In this document: one piece after another, positions 1 through 6,059 of the stretch
How positions within the stretch are numbered: position 1 is the stretch's first letter
How the letters are laid out: every line of letters starts with the position of its first letter
Source of the DNA: Lachnoclostridium phytofermentans
GTDB taxonomy: Bacteria > Bacillota > Clostridia > Lachnospirales > Lachnospiraceae
Direction of reading: 5' to 3'
Assembly (NCBI GenBank): GCA_003526525.1
Contig: DPVV01000312.1
Coordinates: 1 to 11,155, forward strand
Length of the DNA stretch: 11,155 nt
Notes under the pieces: generated by a model
Seen by the model: the letters and a program-made list of their open reading frames with translations, nothing else
Told to the model about the DNA's origin: nothing
Databases searched by the model: none
Program-made: the position numbers and the translations under genes

Positions 1-16
1 GACGCTCTTCCGATCT
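1..16. other. Illumina adapter remnant at contig edge
   Basis: The 16 bases are identical to the 3' end of the Illumina TruSeq universal adapter (ends in GCTCTTCCGATCT). Read on the minus strand this is the start of the familiar read-through adapter AGATCGGAAGAGC. It is joined directly to genuine mutS2 coding sequence, so it is an untrimmed library artefact and not part of the genome. Confidence 0.95.
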
Positions 17-341
17 GATTATAACCATAATTTTTAGCTCTTAATGTTGCAGTCAAAACAGAGCTGATTTTTAATAACTCACCAGCTCCCAAGGATGCAC
101 CTATCTCTAATCTCATCAGAGTATCTCTAATATCTGGTATTCCAGAGAAGGAGAGTGTACCCTTTGCATAGAGTCTTGTTAGTGCATCCGTTGTCTCTTG
201 TTGCATCTGAACAATATCTTCTAGTTTGGTTAGTGGCAATAGCTGATGACACTTTTCCCGTCCAAGAGAAGAACCAGCAAGAGCACTGAGTTTTTCTATA
301 ATTTTATGATATTCTAATGTACGTAACGCTTTTTCATTCAT
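17..341 (-). CDS. mutS2: MutS2 family protein, N-terminal fragment (3' truncated by contig end)
   Basis: This encodes the first 108 residues of MutS2, a MutS-like ATPase; family members suppress recombination and act in ribosome rescue of collided ribosomes. The start is ATG at 339-341 (MNEKALRTLEY...), with GGGAG about 5 bases upstream. Residues through LSFSGIPDIRDTLMRLEIG and the later TLRAKNYG stretch match the conserved N-terminal region of the family. Full-length MutS2 is near 790 residues, so the ATPase, KOW and Smr domains lie beyond the window. The reading frame runs open into the adapter bases, so the last few codons of any automatic call here would be false. The gene follows trmL in the same direction but is separated from it by a long terminator and has a candidate promoter of its own. 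Confidence 0.92.
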
Positions 342-488
342 AATAACTCCCATCTGTGTGCTTAGCACACATACAAATCAAGATGTTCTAACTCCCATAA
401 TATATCAAACATCGCTCCTCATTGTCACTGATCAATGCTTCAAGTGCAAATCCCTTGAAATCCACAACGATAGAGGCACTCTTATTTT

Positions 489-516
489 ACTATATTTTAT
501 AATAAAAGTAAAACAA
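489..516 (-). promoter_or_regulatory. Candidate promoter of mutS2
   Basis: On the minus strand, TTGTTT (511-516) is followed after 16 bases by TATAGT (489-494). It lies in an AT-rich stretch about 150 bases before the mutS2 start. The match is fair rather than perfect. It is supported by the terminator upstream, which means mutS2 needs its own start point. Confidence 0.45.
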
Positions 517-565
517 CTCTATTACTAACTGTGATTATTTAAAGCTTGTTTTTCAGATATTTTAG

Positions 566-610
566 TTATTCATGAAAAGAACATCATTAACTTTTCCTTG
601 TCATGAATAA
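566..610. repeat. Imperfect inverted repeat downstream of trmL terminator
   Basis: ttattcatgaaaag near 566-579 faces cttttccttgtcatgaataa at 591-610. The arms pair over about 14 bases, with a 6-base insertion in the second arm. There is no T-run on either side, so it does not look like a second terminator. Its role is unknown. Confidence 0.5.
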
Positions 611-615
611 AACAA

Positions 616-685
616 AGGATACGATATAGGATTAGGACTAAACTAATATCTATTAGCTTTACTAATCCTTTCCCTATCGTATCCT
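616..685 (-). terminator. Long hairpin terminator after trmL
   Basis: aggatacgatatagg (616-630) pairs with cctatcgtatcct (673-685), with a 2-base bulge. Inner pairing continues with attag/ctaat and ctaata/tattag. On the minus strand it is followed by the T-rich tail TTTGTTTTATT. It starts about 20 bases after the trmL stop and should end that transcript. Confidence 0.65.
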
Positions 686-703
686 ATTTCCTACCCAAAA
701 AAC

Positions 704-1204
704 TTATTTTGCTTCCTCCCAAGAATGGTGATGGAGATTTCCAAGTAGACGCATATGATCAAAGTTTTGCTGTCTTAATGCCTCATATAGTACAATTGCT
801 ACAGAATTGGAAAGATTCAAAGAACGGATTTCTCCAATCATTGGGATACGAATAGAGGTATCCTTATTATCTAATAAGATTTCCTCTGGTATTCCTGCAC
901 TTTCCTTTCCGAACATAATAAAACAATCCGGTTCATAAGAAACATCTGTATACACATGTCTAGCTTTCGTTGTTGCCATATAGATTTTTGCATTTGGATT
1001 TCTTCGCAAAAAATCATCATAGTTTTCATATACAGTAACGTCTAAGTCTTTCCAATAATCAAGACCCGCACGCTTAATTTCTTTTTCATCTAAACGAAAT
1101 CCCAGTGGCTCAATTAAGTGTAGCTTAGTTCCGGTGGCCACGCAAGTTCTTCCTATATTACCTGTGTTCGCAGGAATTTCTGGCTCAAATAATACAATAT
1201 TCAT
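704..1204 (-). CDS. trmL: tRNA (cytidine/uridine-2'-O-)-methyltransferase TrmL (SPOUT family)
   Basis: TrmL-type enzymes methylate the 2'-hydroxyl of the wobble nucleotide (position 34) of tRNA-Leu isoacceptors, using S-adenosylmethionine bound in a trefoil knot. The 166-residue product fits the usual length of about 155-165. Visible SPOUT motifs are the N-terminal EPEIPANTGNIGR (residues 8-19), the glycine loop FGKESAGIP (98-106) and the C-terminal IPMIGEIRSLNLSNS block (120-134). The start is the ATG at 1202-1204, with AAAGGG upstream. The open frame extends 46 codons further to 1342, but that part reads through a poly-A tract and an intergenic repeat element and is unlike the family. It lies 169 bases downstream of cheX in the same direction. 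A tRNA-Leu(UAA), a typical substrate class, is encoded in the same window. Confidence 0.93.
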   Translation of the reverse strand: MNIVLFEPEIPANTGNIGRTCVATGTKLHLIEPLGFRLDEKEIKRAGLDYWKDLDVTVYENYDDFLRRNPNAKIYMATTKARHVYTDVSYEPDCFIMFGKESAGIPEEILLDNKDTSIRIPMIGEIRSLNLSNSVAIVLYEALRQQNFDHMRLLGNLHHHSWEEAK

Positions 1205-1220
1205 AGTTTTCCCTTTCCTT

Positions 1221-1299
1221 CGCATCTTTTTGCGCATCCGTAGCCTACTTAGTAGGCTGGATATTTGTGCTGAGGACGATGTAAACACAAATATCCGAG
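1221..1299 (+). repeat. Composite intergenic repeat, copy A (direct repeats, palindrome, hairpin)
   Basis: In order the element has two cgcatc boxes (1221-1226 and 1233-1238, period 12), a palindrome tagcctacttagtaggct (1241-1258), and a perfect 11-bp stem ggatatttgtg/cacaaatatcc (1259-1269 and 1286-1296) around a 16-base loop containing GAGGA. A second copy lies at 6818-6878 in the same orientation. The 29-base hairpin core (1264-1292 against 6846-6874) is identical at 21 positions. It sits in the leader of trmL, just before the ribosome site. Confidence 0.7.
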
Positions 1300-1346
1300 T
1301 AAAAAAAATAATAAATTTTCTTTCACTCTTCCTTTCAAACATTTAA

Positions 1347-1370
1347 GGGTGCTACCATATGGCAGCACCC
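1347..1370 (-). terminator. Hairpin after cheX, probable terminator
   Basis: gggtgctaccatatggcagcaccc forms a 7-bp GC-rich stem, one mismatch and an inner ccatatgg. It begins 3 bases after the cheX stop. The following minus-strand sequence, TTAAATGTTTG, is only moderately T-rich, so termination may be partial. Confidence 0.55.
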
Positions 1371-1373
1371 GAG

Positions 1374-1844
1374 TTAGTTTCCTTTTATTGCAACGTTAAT
1401 TTCAATCGTTTTACCATCATCATAAATTAATGGAATACAAATATTTGCAGCAAAGTTATTTGTAAACTTCACAGTTCCTGTACACATCGTCGGAGGCGTG
1501 ATATCCACTTCGATTCCTTTGGTAGAAAATACAGTTGCTGTATTACCTAAAATCATGTTACATAGCTCACAGATGGCACTCTTAGACAAATCATCCAGTT
1601 CGGTTAAGGTCATCATACACATTTTAGATGCGATATCGAGTGCTACCTTATCTTCAAAGCTTAAGATAACCTGACCACTCATCTCCCCAGTTACTCCAAG
1701 CATGATAAGTAATGACTGATCCGCAATTACTGCTTCTTTTGTGGATGGCTTACCTACTTTGGCATCAATCATTACCATGTCTTTCAGTACTTTGGTTGCT
1801 GCTATTAAAAACGGATTTATATAGTCTGCGCTTATAACCGCCAT
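1374..1844 (-). CDS. cheX: CheX-like chemotaxis phosphatase (CheC/CheX family)
   Basis: CheX-type proteins remove phosphate from CheY-P in the cytoplasm and so reset the flagellar motor signal. The 156-residue product has the standard single-domain CheX length. It shows the opening MAVISADYINPFL, the beta-strand block LGVTGEMSGQVILSF (49-63) and the key motif CELCNMILG (92-100), in which Glu93 and Asn96 fit the catalytic E-x2-N pair. Only one such motif is present, as in CheX; CheC usually has two. The start is ATG at 1842-1844, with TAGGAGGG ideally placed upstream. No other chemotaxis gene is next to it. It has a strong promoter of its own (2016-2045) and a folded leader of about 165 bases. 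A related non-chemotaxis CheC-like role cannot be excluded. Confidence 0.85.
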   Translation of the reverse strand: MAVISADYINPFLIAATKVLKDMVMIDAKVGKPSTKEAVIADQSLLIMLGVTGEMSGQVILSFEDKVALDIASKMCMMTLTELDDLSKSAICELCNMILGNTATVFSTKGIEVDITPPTMCTGTVKFTNNFAANICIPLIYDDGKTIEINVAIKGN

Positions 1845-1899
1845 TTTCCCTCCTATGTATCAACACGTTTTATCCATACAGTAGAAATACGTTTGATGC

Positions 1900-1923
1900 T
1901 ATCTTATTGTTAACAGTAAGATA
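1900..1923. repeat. Near-perfect palindrome in cheX leader
   Basis: tatcttattgttaacagtaagata is a 24-base palindrome broken at one pair, with gttaac at the centre. It lies between the cheX promoter and its start, about 55 bases upstream of the ATG. It could be an RNA hairpin or a dimeric operator. Confidence 0.55.
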
Positions 1924-1933
1924 ATAAGCAAAT

Positions 1934-1981
1934 CACATAGACTTAGCACTAAACTCTAAGGAGTAAGTGATAAGTTATGTG
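1934..1981 (-). promoter_or_regulatory. Long hairpin in cheX 5' leader
   Basis: Bases 1934-1950 pair with 1966-1981 apart from one bulge and one mismatch, and an inner ctc/gag pair closes a 4-base loop. On the minus strand it lies about 28 bases after the predicted transcription start. No known riboswitch consensus was recognised and no T-run follows, so it is not an obvious attenuator. Confidence 0.5.
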
Positions 1982-2015
1982 CGCTTATTCTCTAAAATGT
2001 TCCATTTTTTCTTTG

Positions 2016-2045
2016 ATTATATCACGTTTTGGAATATATTATCAA
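2016..2045 (-). promoter_or_regulatory. Sigma-A type promoter of cheX
   Basis: On the minus strand, TTGATA (2040-2045) and a perfect TATAAT (2016-2021) are separated by 18 bases. It sits just past the aminotransferase stop and drives a leader of about 165 bases into cheX. The box is housekeeping-like, not the sigma-D type often seen for chemotaxis genes. Confidence 0.7.
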
Positions 2046-2057
2046 CTTATTTTCACA

Positions 2058-3218
2058 TTATCTGTGTTTTTTTACAAATCTAGCCATTCTTTCTAATGCT
2101 TCTTTTAAATTCTCAATAGAATAAGCATAGGATATACGAAGAAAACCTTCGCCACAATCTCCGAATGCTGTACCAGGTACTACTGCTACCTTTTCTTCAT
2201 GAAGTAAAGCATTTGCAAATTCATCACTGGTCATTCCAAGACTCTTAATGCATGGAAATACATAGAAAGCACCGAATGGTTCAAAACATTCTAATCCCAT
2301 TTCATGTAGCGCATTTACTACATATCTTCTCCGCTTATCATAATCATCTCGCATCATCTCCACATCTGGATCACCTGCACGAAGTGCTTCCACTGCAGCA
2401 TACTGACTTGTGGTTGGCGCACACATGATAGCAAATTGATGGATTTTAGTCATCTGCTCAATAATTGCTTTTGGACCAGCTGCATAGCCTAGTCTCCAGC
2501 CTGTCATTGCATACGATTTAGAGAAACCATTGATAACAATAGTCCTTTCCTTCATACCAGGTAGACTTGCAATGGATACATGCTTCGTACCATACGTAAG
2601 CTCACTATAGATTTCATCCGATAGAACAAATAAATCCTTCTCAATAACTACTTCTGCAATTTCCTTTAACTCTTCTTCGGTCATAATTGCTCCAGTTGGG
2701 TTATTTGGAAATGGTAAGACTAAGATTTTTGTTTTGTCTGTTATCGAATCTAACAACTCTTGCTTGGTTAATTTAAAATTATTCTCATTCTTTAACTCTA
2801 TGATAACTGGCTTACCATCTGCTAATAATACGCATGGTAAGTAAGACACATAGCTTGGCTGCGGGATTAGTACCTCATCCCCTTCATCTATCATTGCGCG
2901 AAGTGCAGCATCAATTGCCTCGCTACCACCAACCGTAACGATTACATCATGGCGGTAATCATAAGTTAAATTGCATCTGCGATATAAATAATTACAAATC
3001 TCTTTTCTTAGTTCAACAAGTCCGGAATTTGAAGTATAAAAAGTCCTACCTTTTTCTAACGAATAAATACCCTCCTCACGAATATGCCAAGGAGTATCAA
3101 AATCTGGCTCTCCCACACCGAGAGAGATTGCATCTTTCATTTCACTAACAATATCAAAAAATTTACGTATTCCGGATGGTTGTATATTTACAACCTTATT
3201 ATTTAATGGATTTCTCAA
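2058..3218 (-). CDS. Class I/II PLP aminotransferase, AlaT/PatA-like
   Basis: This is a fold-type I, pyridoxal-phosphate enzyme that moves amino groups between amino acids and 2-oxo acids. The 386-residue length is usual. Visible motifs are LGVGEPDFDTP (33-43), the PLP-contacting PNNPTG (171-176, Asn173), SDEIYSELTY (200-209, Asp201 and Tyr204), the Schiff-base lysine in NGFSKSYAMTGWRLGY (Lys234) and the carboxylate-binding arginine in FLRISYAYS (Arg361). The start is TTG at 3216-3218, overlapping the TGA stop of the upstream regulator as TTGA. Coupled translation is therefore likely, and MRNPL is the expected family N-terminus. The pairing with an Lrp-type regulator resembles alaR-alaT of Bacillus subtilis, where the enzyme is an alanine transaminase. 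The exact substrate here (alanine, aspartate or aromatic) is inferred only from that pairing. Confidence 0.9.
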   Translation of the reverse strand: MRNPLNNKVVNIQPSGIRKFFDIVSEMKDAISLGVGEPDFDTPWHIREEGIYSLEKGRTFYTSNSGLVELRKEICNYLYRRCNLTYDYRHDVIVTVGGSEAIDAALRAMIDEGDEVLIPQPSYVSYLPCVLLADGKPVIIELKNENNFKLTKQELLDSITDKTKILVLPFPNNPTGAIMTEEELKEIAEVVIEKDLFVLSDEIYSELTYGTKHVSIASLPGMKERTIVINGFSKSYAMTGWRLGYAAGPKAIIEQMTKIHQFAIMCAPTTSQYAAVEALRAGDPDVEMMRDDYDKRRRYVVNALHEMGLECFEPFGAFYVFPCIKSLGMTSDEFANALLHEEKVAVVPGTAFGDCGEGFLRISYAYSIENLKEALERMARFVKKHR

Positions 3219-3697
3219 GGTGTAATCAGCATCCTTTCATCTTCTTTTTCATGCACTAGCGGCATACCATGCTCTTTATATTTCTTTAATACAAAGTGGG
3301 TGGCTGTACTTAAAACAGCCTCCATAGGGGCGAGCTTACTTGATACGAAATTCGCTACCTCACGCATACTCTTACCATCAATAATTACGGTAAGATCGAA
3401 ACCGCCAGACATTAAATATACTGACTCTACCTCTTCAAATTTATAGATACGTTCCGCGATACGGTCAAAGCCTTGGCCCCTTTGTGGAGTAACCTTTACT
3501 TCAATTAAAGCAGTAACCTTCTCACTTTCGGTTTTATCCCAGTTAATCAGAGTAGGATACCCACAAATGATGGATTCTGCTTCCAATTCCTTGATCGCGG
3601 CCGCGACTGCTGCCTCCTCGGCGTCTATCATCACCGCCAGTTCTTTGGCAGTTAATTTACTGTTCTTGTCAATCGCTTTCAAAATCTTCTCTCTCAT
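3215..3697 (-). CDS. Lrp/AsnC family transcriptional regulator, AlaR-like
   Basis: The 160-residue product has a small winged-helix DNA-binding domain at about residues 1-50 (MREKILKAIDKNSKLTAKEL...) and a C-terminal RAM ligand-binding and oligomerising domain (about 60-140; TALIEVKVTP, ESVYLMSGGFDLTVIIDG). The tail ends KEDERMLITP. The start is ATG at 3695-3697, with AAGGAGAGG upstream. It lies 57 bases after the PurM-like gene and overlaps the aminotransferase by 4 bases, so it most likely senses an amino acid and controls this operon. The stretch around residues 26-41 is unusually alanine-rich (AEEAAVAAAIKELEAE), and its codons are GC-rich compared with the surroundings. A small hairpin, gggaatcattttccc (3727-3741), lies just upstream and could weakly attenuate the operon. 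Confidence 0.9.
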   Translation of the reverse strand: MREKILKAIDKNSKLTAKELAVMIDAEEAAVAAAIKELEAESIICGYPTLINWDKTESEKVTALIEVKVTPQRGQGFDRIAERIYKFEEVESVYLMSGGFDLTVIIDGKSMREVANFVSSKLAPMEAVLSTATHFVLKKYKEHGMPLVHEKEDERMLITP

Positions 3698-3754
3698 GCT
3701 AATCCTCTCCTTTACTAAATGTCAAAGGGAATCATTTTCCCAATGCGAATGAGT

Positions 3755-4765
3755 CTACTCGGATAGACCCTTATATATCTCATCGCCCTTAAAAGGCTCA
3801 AGATAACGTATTTCATCCTCTTTCCTTACAATCCTGTCTGGAGTGCTTGTTGTTTTACCAATCACTGTGGCAGGGATACCTTCACTGTTTAATTTTTCTA
3901 CCAATGACTCTCCCTCTTTTGTAACAAACAAAACACACCCACCGGAATAAAGTAAGTAAGGGTTAAGATCAAGAGCCTCACATACTTCAATGGTCTCTTG
4001 AATTAGTAAGATGGAATCTAAGGCAATCTCCATTCCACACTGCAATGATTCCCCGATCTCCCAAAGTGCCGCAAAGATACCCCCTTCAGACACATCATGG
4101 GAGCATACGATATCAAAATCCTTTGAAACTTCCATATCCTTTTGTATCGATAGAAGTTCGCCGATTTTTTTACCACCTGCTAAAAAACTCTCTGTTAAAC
4201 GTTCTTTTAATTTTTCTTTCCTCGATTCAATTAAAAGTTTTCTTGCGGCTAATCCAATATATTTAGACATTACGATTTGATAATCTTTTATGGAATCTTC
4301 TATCGATTTCTGCTTTTTATCCATCGTATTTGATTGCTTATTAACTTTTCCTGTTGCATGAATCGTTATAGTGTTTTGTGTCGCCCCTGCACCTACCATC
4401 GTTTCTCCAGATAACACTGGAATGGAATACAATGTACTTAATCGATTCAATTCTTTACTATAAACTTTCAGTTCCTGTTCATCTGCATGCCTTCGCAGTG
4501 TTAAAGCAACAGATACTGCAATCGGTTTTCCACCCTTTGCATAGATATTATTCACTGCTCGGTGAAAAACTGATTCTATTAGCCCAAACTGATTGCCCTG
4601 CATAGATGCTGTTGCAAAAAGCAAATCAGTACTTTCATCATAAAAAATCCTACCTGCATCCAGACTAATCACGGGTGTATTCTTTTGTTTCGTTCCTAAA
4701 AACTTTAAGACGGAACGTTTTAAAATAACCTCGCTTACTTTTCCCGTTTTCATATCTTTCTCCAT
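3755..4765 (-). CDS. AIR synthase (PurM/HypE)-like protein of unknown function
   Basis: The 336-residue protein has the two-domain layout of the PurM/HypE/ThiL/SelD ATP-binding superfamily. The N-terminal domain spans about 30-140 (VNNIYAKGGKPIAVSVALTL at 71-90, SGETMVGAG at 119-127). The C-terminal domain spans about 165-310, with CSHDVSEGGIFAALWEIGE at 221-239 and LLYSGGCVLFV at 271-281. The opening MKTGKVSEVILKRSVLKFLG is typical of the HypE-like branch. The acidic G-E/D-D motif that binds metal-ATP in active members is not seen; the equivalent place reads VISLDAGRI. The start may be ATG at 4765 or, with a better GGA upstream, the ATG four codons later at 4753. It is the first gene of an operon with the regulator and aminotransferase. 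No hydrogenase or purine genes are nearby, so neither hypE nor purM should be assigned. Confidence 0.8.
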   Translation of the reverse strand: MEKDMKTGKVSEVILKRSVLKFLGTKQKNTPVISLDAGRIFYDESTDLLFATASMQGNQFGLIESVFHRAVNNIYAKGGKPIAVSVALTLRRHADEQELKVYSKELNRLSTLYSIPVLSGETMVGAGATQNTITIHATGKVNKQSNTMDKKQKSIEDSIKDYQIVMSKYIGLAARKLLIESRKEKLKERLTESFLAGGKKIGELLSIQKDMEVSKDFDIVCSHDVSEGGIFAALWEIGESLQCGMEIALDSILLIQETIEVCEALDLNPYLLYSGGCVLFVTKEGESLVEKLNSEGIPATVIGKTTSTPDRIVRKEDEIRYLEPFKGDEIYKGLSE

Positions 4766-4782
4766 TCTTTTTAACGTACTTT

Positions 4783-4888
4783 CCTAGAAACAATGTGCTA
4801 GTTTTCGAAACGATTTATATTAAGATACCCCCCTCGCTTCTCATTCACAATTCTTGAAAACTGATACTTAACTAGCATTATTTCTAGG
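4783..4888 (-). promoter_or_regulatory. Structured leader of the PurM-like operon
   Basis: cctagaaacaatgtgctagtt (4783-4803) and aactagcattatttctagg (4870-4888) are inverted copies with a 2-base bulge, so the leader can close into a stem of about 19 bp over some 66 bases. The arm nearest the gene ends about 17 bases before the first ATG and contains AGGAAAG, so a possible ribosome site would be partly hidden. No T-box or known riboswitch consensus is visible. Confidence 0.5.
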
Positions 4889-4910
4889 TTTGACAGTACA
4901 ATTAAGCGCT

Positions 4911-4939
4911 ATTATACAACATCCTAGAATTTCTTTCAA
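4911..4939 (-). promoter_or_regulatory. Sigma-A type promoter of the PurM-like/regulator/aminotransferase operon
   Basis: On the minus strand, TTGAAA (4934-4939) and perfect TATAAT (4911-4916) are 17 bases apart. The -35 box lies in the loop of a 7-bp inverted repeat, agaattt/aaattct (4926-4932 and 4941-4947), a layout that would suit a repressor site. The predicted leader is about 140 bases. Confidence 0.75.
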
Positions 4940-4967
4940 TAAATTCTTGGAAAATTTCTGCCATAAA

Positions 4968-5927
4968 CTATTTAATTCCGATGGTTAGATGTTGTGGAGA
5001 TGCCTCATACGTACTTGTATTTAATAAAATACGGTCGATAAGTTCTCCTTGGTAGTAGATTAAACGGTATAGTTCAACTTTATAACCACTATGAGCAGAC
5101 TGTGTAACTTTCAAATAATTCTTCGGTTGATTTTTGTCGTAAGTAATAACTGCAGGACCTGGCTCAGTCGTTTCGAGAATAACCGATTCATAAGAAACTT
5201 TACGATTACTTTTATCTCTTGTTTCTACTCCACGGATTCGTACTGATATACTACCCGCTGGATCTGCAATCGCTTCAATTACAATCGGAGTTTCTAAGGT
5301 ATTTTGAAAGCAAAAATCCATATAATCACCAGCAATCGCTGCATCCCTACCAAGTTCCACATAACTCACTGTCATGGAATGAGGATGCCGTTCCGTAACT
5401 TTTAATTCAGCCCCCAGCACTGCATTGTATAGCGTGGTGGATACTTGACAAACTCCTCCACCAATTGCATTGACAACGCTACCATCTTGATAGGTCCCTG
5501 CATCATCGTAACCATTTTCTTTTGTAATCGGAGAAATGGCCTTAACGGTTGAAAATACCTCACCTGGATTTACAACTTTAAGATGCATTTTCTTAGCCGC
5601 ATTCACAATATTATTTTTTCTTGCTTTCGATGAGTTGTAAAAGTAGGTTGTGTATTGCCCCAAAATTGCATTGGCATCGATTTCTACATTTCCTGGCTTT
5701 AATGGAGTTGTATTTTCCGTAATTGCTTCTTTTCCTTCATCTGCAATGAAATCGGCGTTTGGTGTTACTGTTACCGACTCTGGTGAAATGGAAGGTGTTA
5801 CATCAAATAAAGCCCCATCCAAAGTATGATTCTGTTCCTTTGGTGGGGCTTCATTATTGCATCCTACACAAATTATTACCATCAAACTTAATAGTGTAGT
5901 CATAAGGACATTTCGTTTCATTTTCAT
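4968..5927 (-). CDS. VanW family lipoprotein with G5-like C-terminal domain
   Basis: This is a probable cell-surface lipoprotein of 319 residues. Signal peptide MKMKRNVLMTTLLSLMVIICVGC is followed by a Thr/Pro/Ser-rich linker (about 30-85). The VanW domain spans about 90-220, with TYFYNSSKARKNNI (94-107), GYDDAG and the hallmark GGGVCQVSTTLYNA (156-169). A G5-like domain follows at about 245-315. The lipobox CVGC (Cys23 modified) is imperfect because position -3 is Cys instead of Leu. The start is the ATG at 5925-5927, because GGAGG (5933-5937) lies exactly 5 bases ahead; the open frame reaches 5942 with a TTG, but that would bury the ribosome site. VanW proteins occur in some vancomycin-resistance clusters, yet most are unrelated envelope proteins. 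No van genes are nearby, so resistance should not be inferred. Confidence 0.88.
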   Translation of the reverse strand: MKMKRNVLMTTLLSLMVIICVGCNNEAPPKEQNHTLDGALFDVTPSISPESVTVTPNADFIADEGKEAITENTTPLKPGNVEIDANAILGQYTTYFYNSSKARKNNIVNAAKKMHLKVVNPGEVFSTVKAISPITKENGYDDAGTYQDGSVVNAIGGGVCQVSTTLYNAVLGAELKVTERHPHSMTVSYVELGRDAAIAGDYMDFCFQNTLETPIVIEAIADPAGSISVRIRGVETRDKSNRKVSYESVILETTEPGPAVITYDKNQPKNYLKVTQSAHSGYKVELYRLIYYQGELIDRILLNTSTYEASPQHLTIGIK

Positions 5928-6028
5928 GATTGCCTCCATCAATATCTCTTATGCTCTATTGTTTGACATTTGGAATATATTTATGTATATTTTTCTTAAG
6001 TATATGCTATTGCAAATTCGTTTTAAAA

Positions 6029-6059
6029 CGCGTAACCGCATTATTTTTTCTGTTACGCG
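6029..6059 (-). terminator. Hairpin terminator of the 33-residue gene
   Basis: cgcgtaac (6029-6036) and gttacgcg (6052-6059) form a perfect 8-bp stem with a 15-base loop. On the minus strand it is followed by TTTTAAAA. The stem contains the stop codon of the small gene, a compact arrangement that supports that gene being a real unit. Confidence 0.65.

Larger units (their letters stand above)
342..703. other. Intergenic region between trmL and mutS2 (362 bases)
   Basis: No convincing gene is seen here. In minus-strand order it holds the terminator of trmL (616-685), a second inverted repeat (566-610), a candidate mutS2 promoter (489-516) and a leader of about 140 bases. The leader has three small hairpins: TTCAAG/CTTGAA, CATTG/CAATG and the perfect palindrome gtgtgcttagcacac at 356-370, just before the ribosome site. 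Two short reading frames occur in the leader. One is ATG at 410-412 to a stop at 362-364 (16 residues, GAGGAG only 2 bases from the ATG). The other, in another frame, is about 25 codons from a GTG near 461 with no ribosome site. Neither is called as a gene. Confidence 0.6.

Noticed and set aside
390..461. 25-codon frame upstream of mutS2 (VDFKGFALEALISDNEERC...) as a gene or remnant
   Set aside because: The composition looks protein-like, but there is no ribosome site, only a GTG start, and no recognisable family; it could equally be chance in a structured leader.
1205..1342. N-terminal extension of TrmL (46 codons upstream of the chosen start)
   Set aside because: It reads through a poly-A tract and repeat copy A, has no family similarity, and the ATG at 1202-1204 has its own ribosome site and the conserved MNIVLFEPEIPANTGN start.
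1845..2010. Cyclic-di-GMP riboswitch in the cheX leader
   Set aside because: Chemotaxis genes are common targets, but the conserved GEMM core bases are absent; only simple hairpins remain.
3597..3604. NotI site as a cloning or vector junction
   Set aside because: It lies inside an intact conserved reading frame of the regulator and is explained by GC-rich alanine codons.
4011..4605. Plus-strand ORFs opposite the PurM-like gene
   Set aside because: They are antisense shadows without ribosome sites, and the minus-strand protein has clear family motifs.
4766..4910. T-box or amino-acid riboswitch before the PurM-like operon
   Set aside because: The operon type made this likely, but no T-box anti-terminator consensus, specifier stem or terminator T-run is visible; only unrelated inverted repeats are seen.
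4968..5927. Vancomycin resistance gene
   Set aside because: Only a VanW domain is present; no vanHAX or regulator genes are nearby, and most VanW/G5 lipoproteins are unrelated to resistance.
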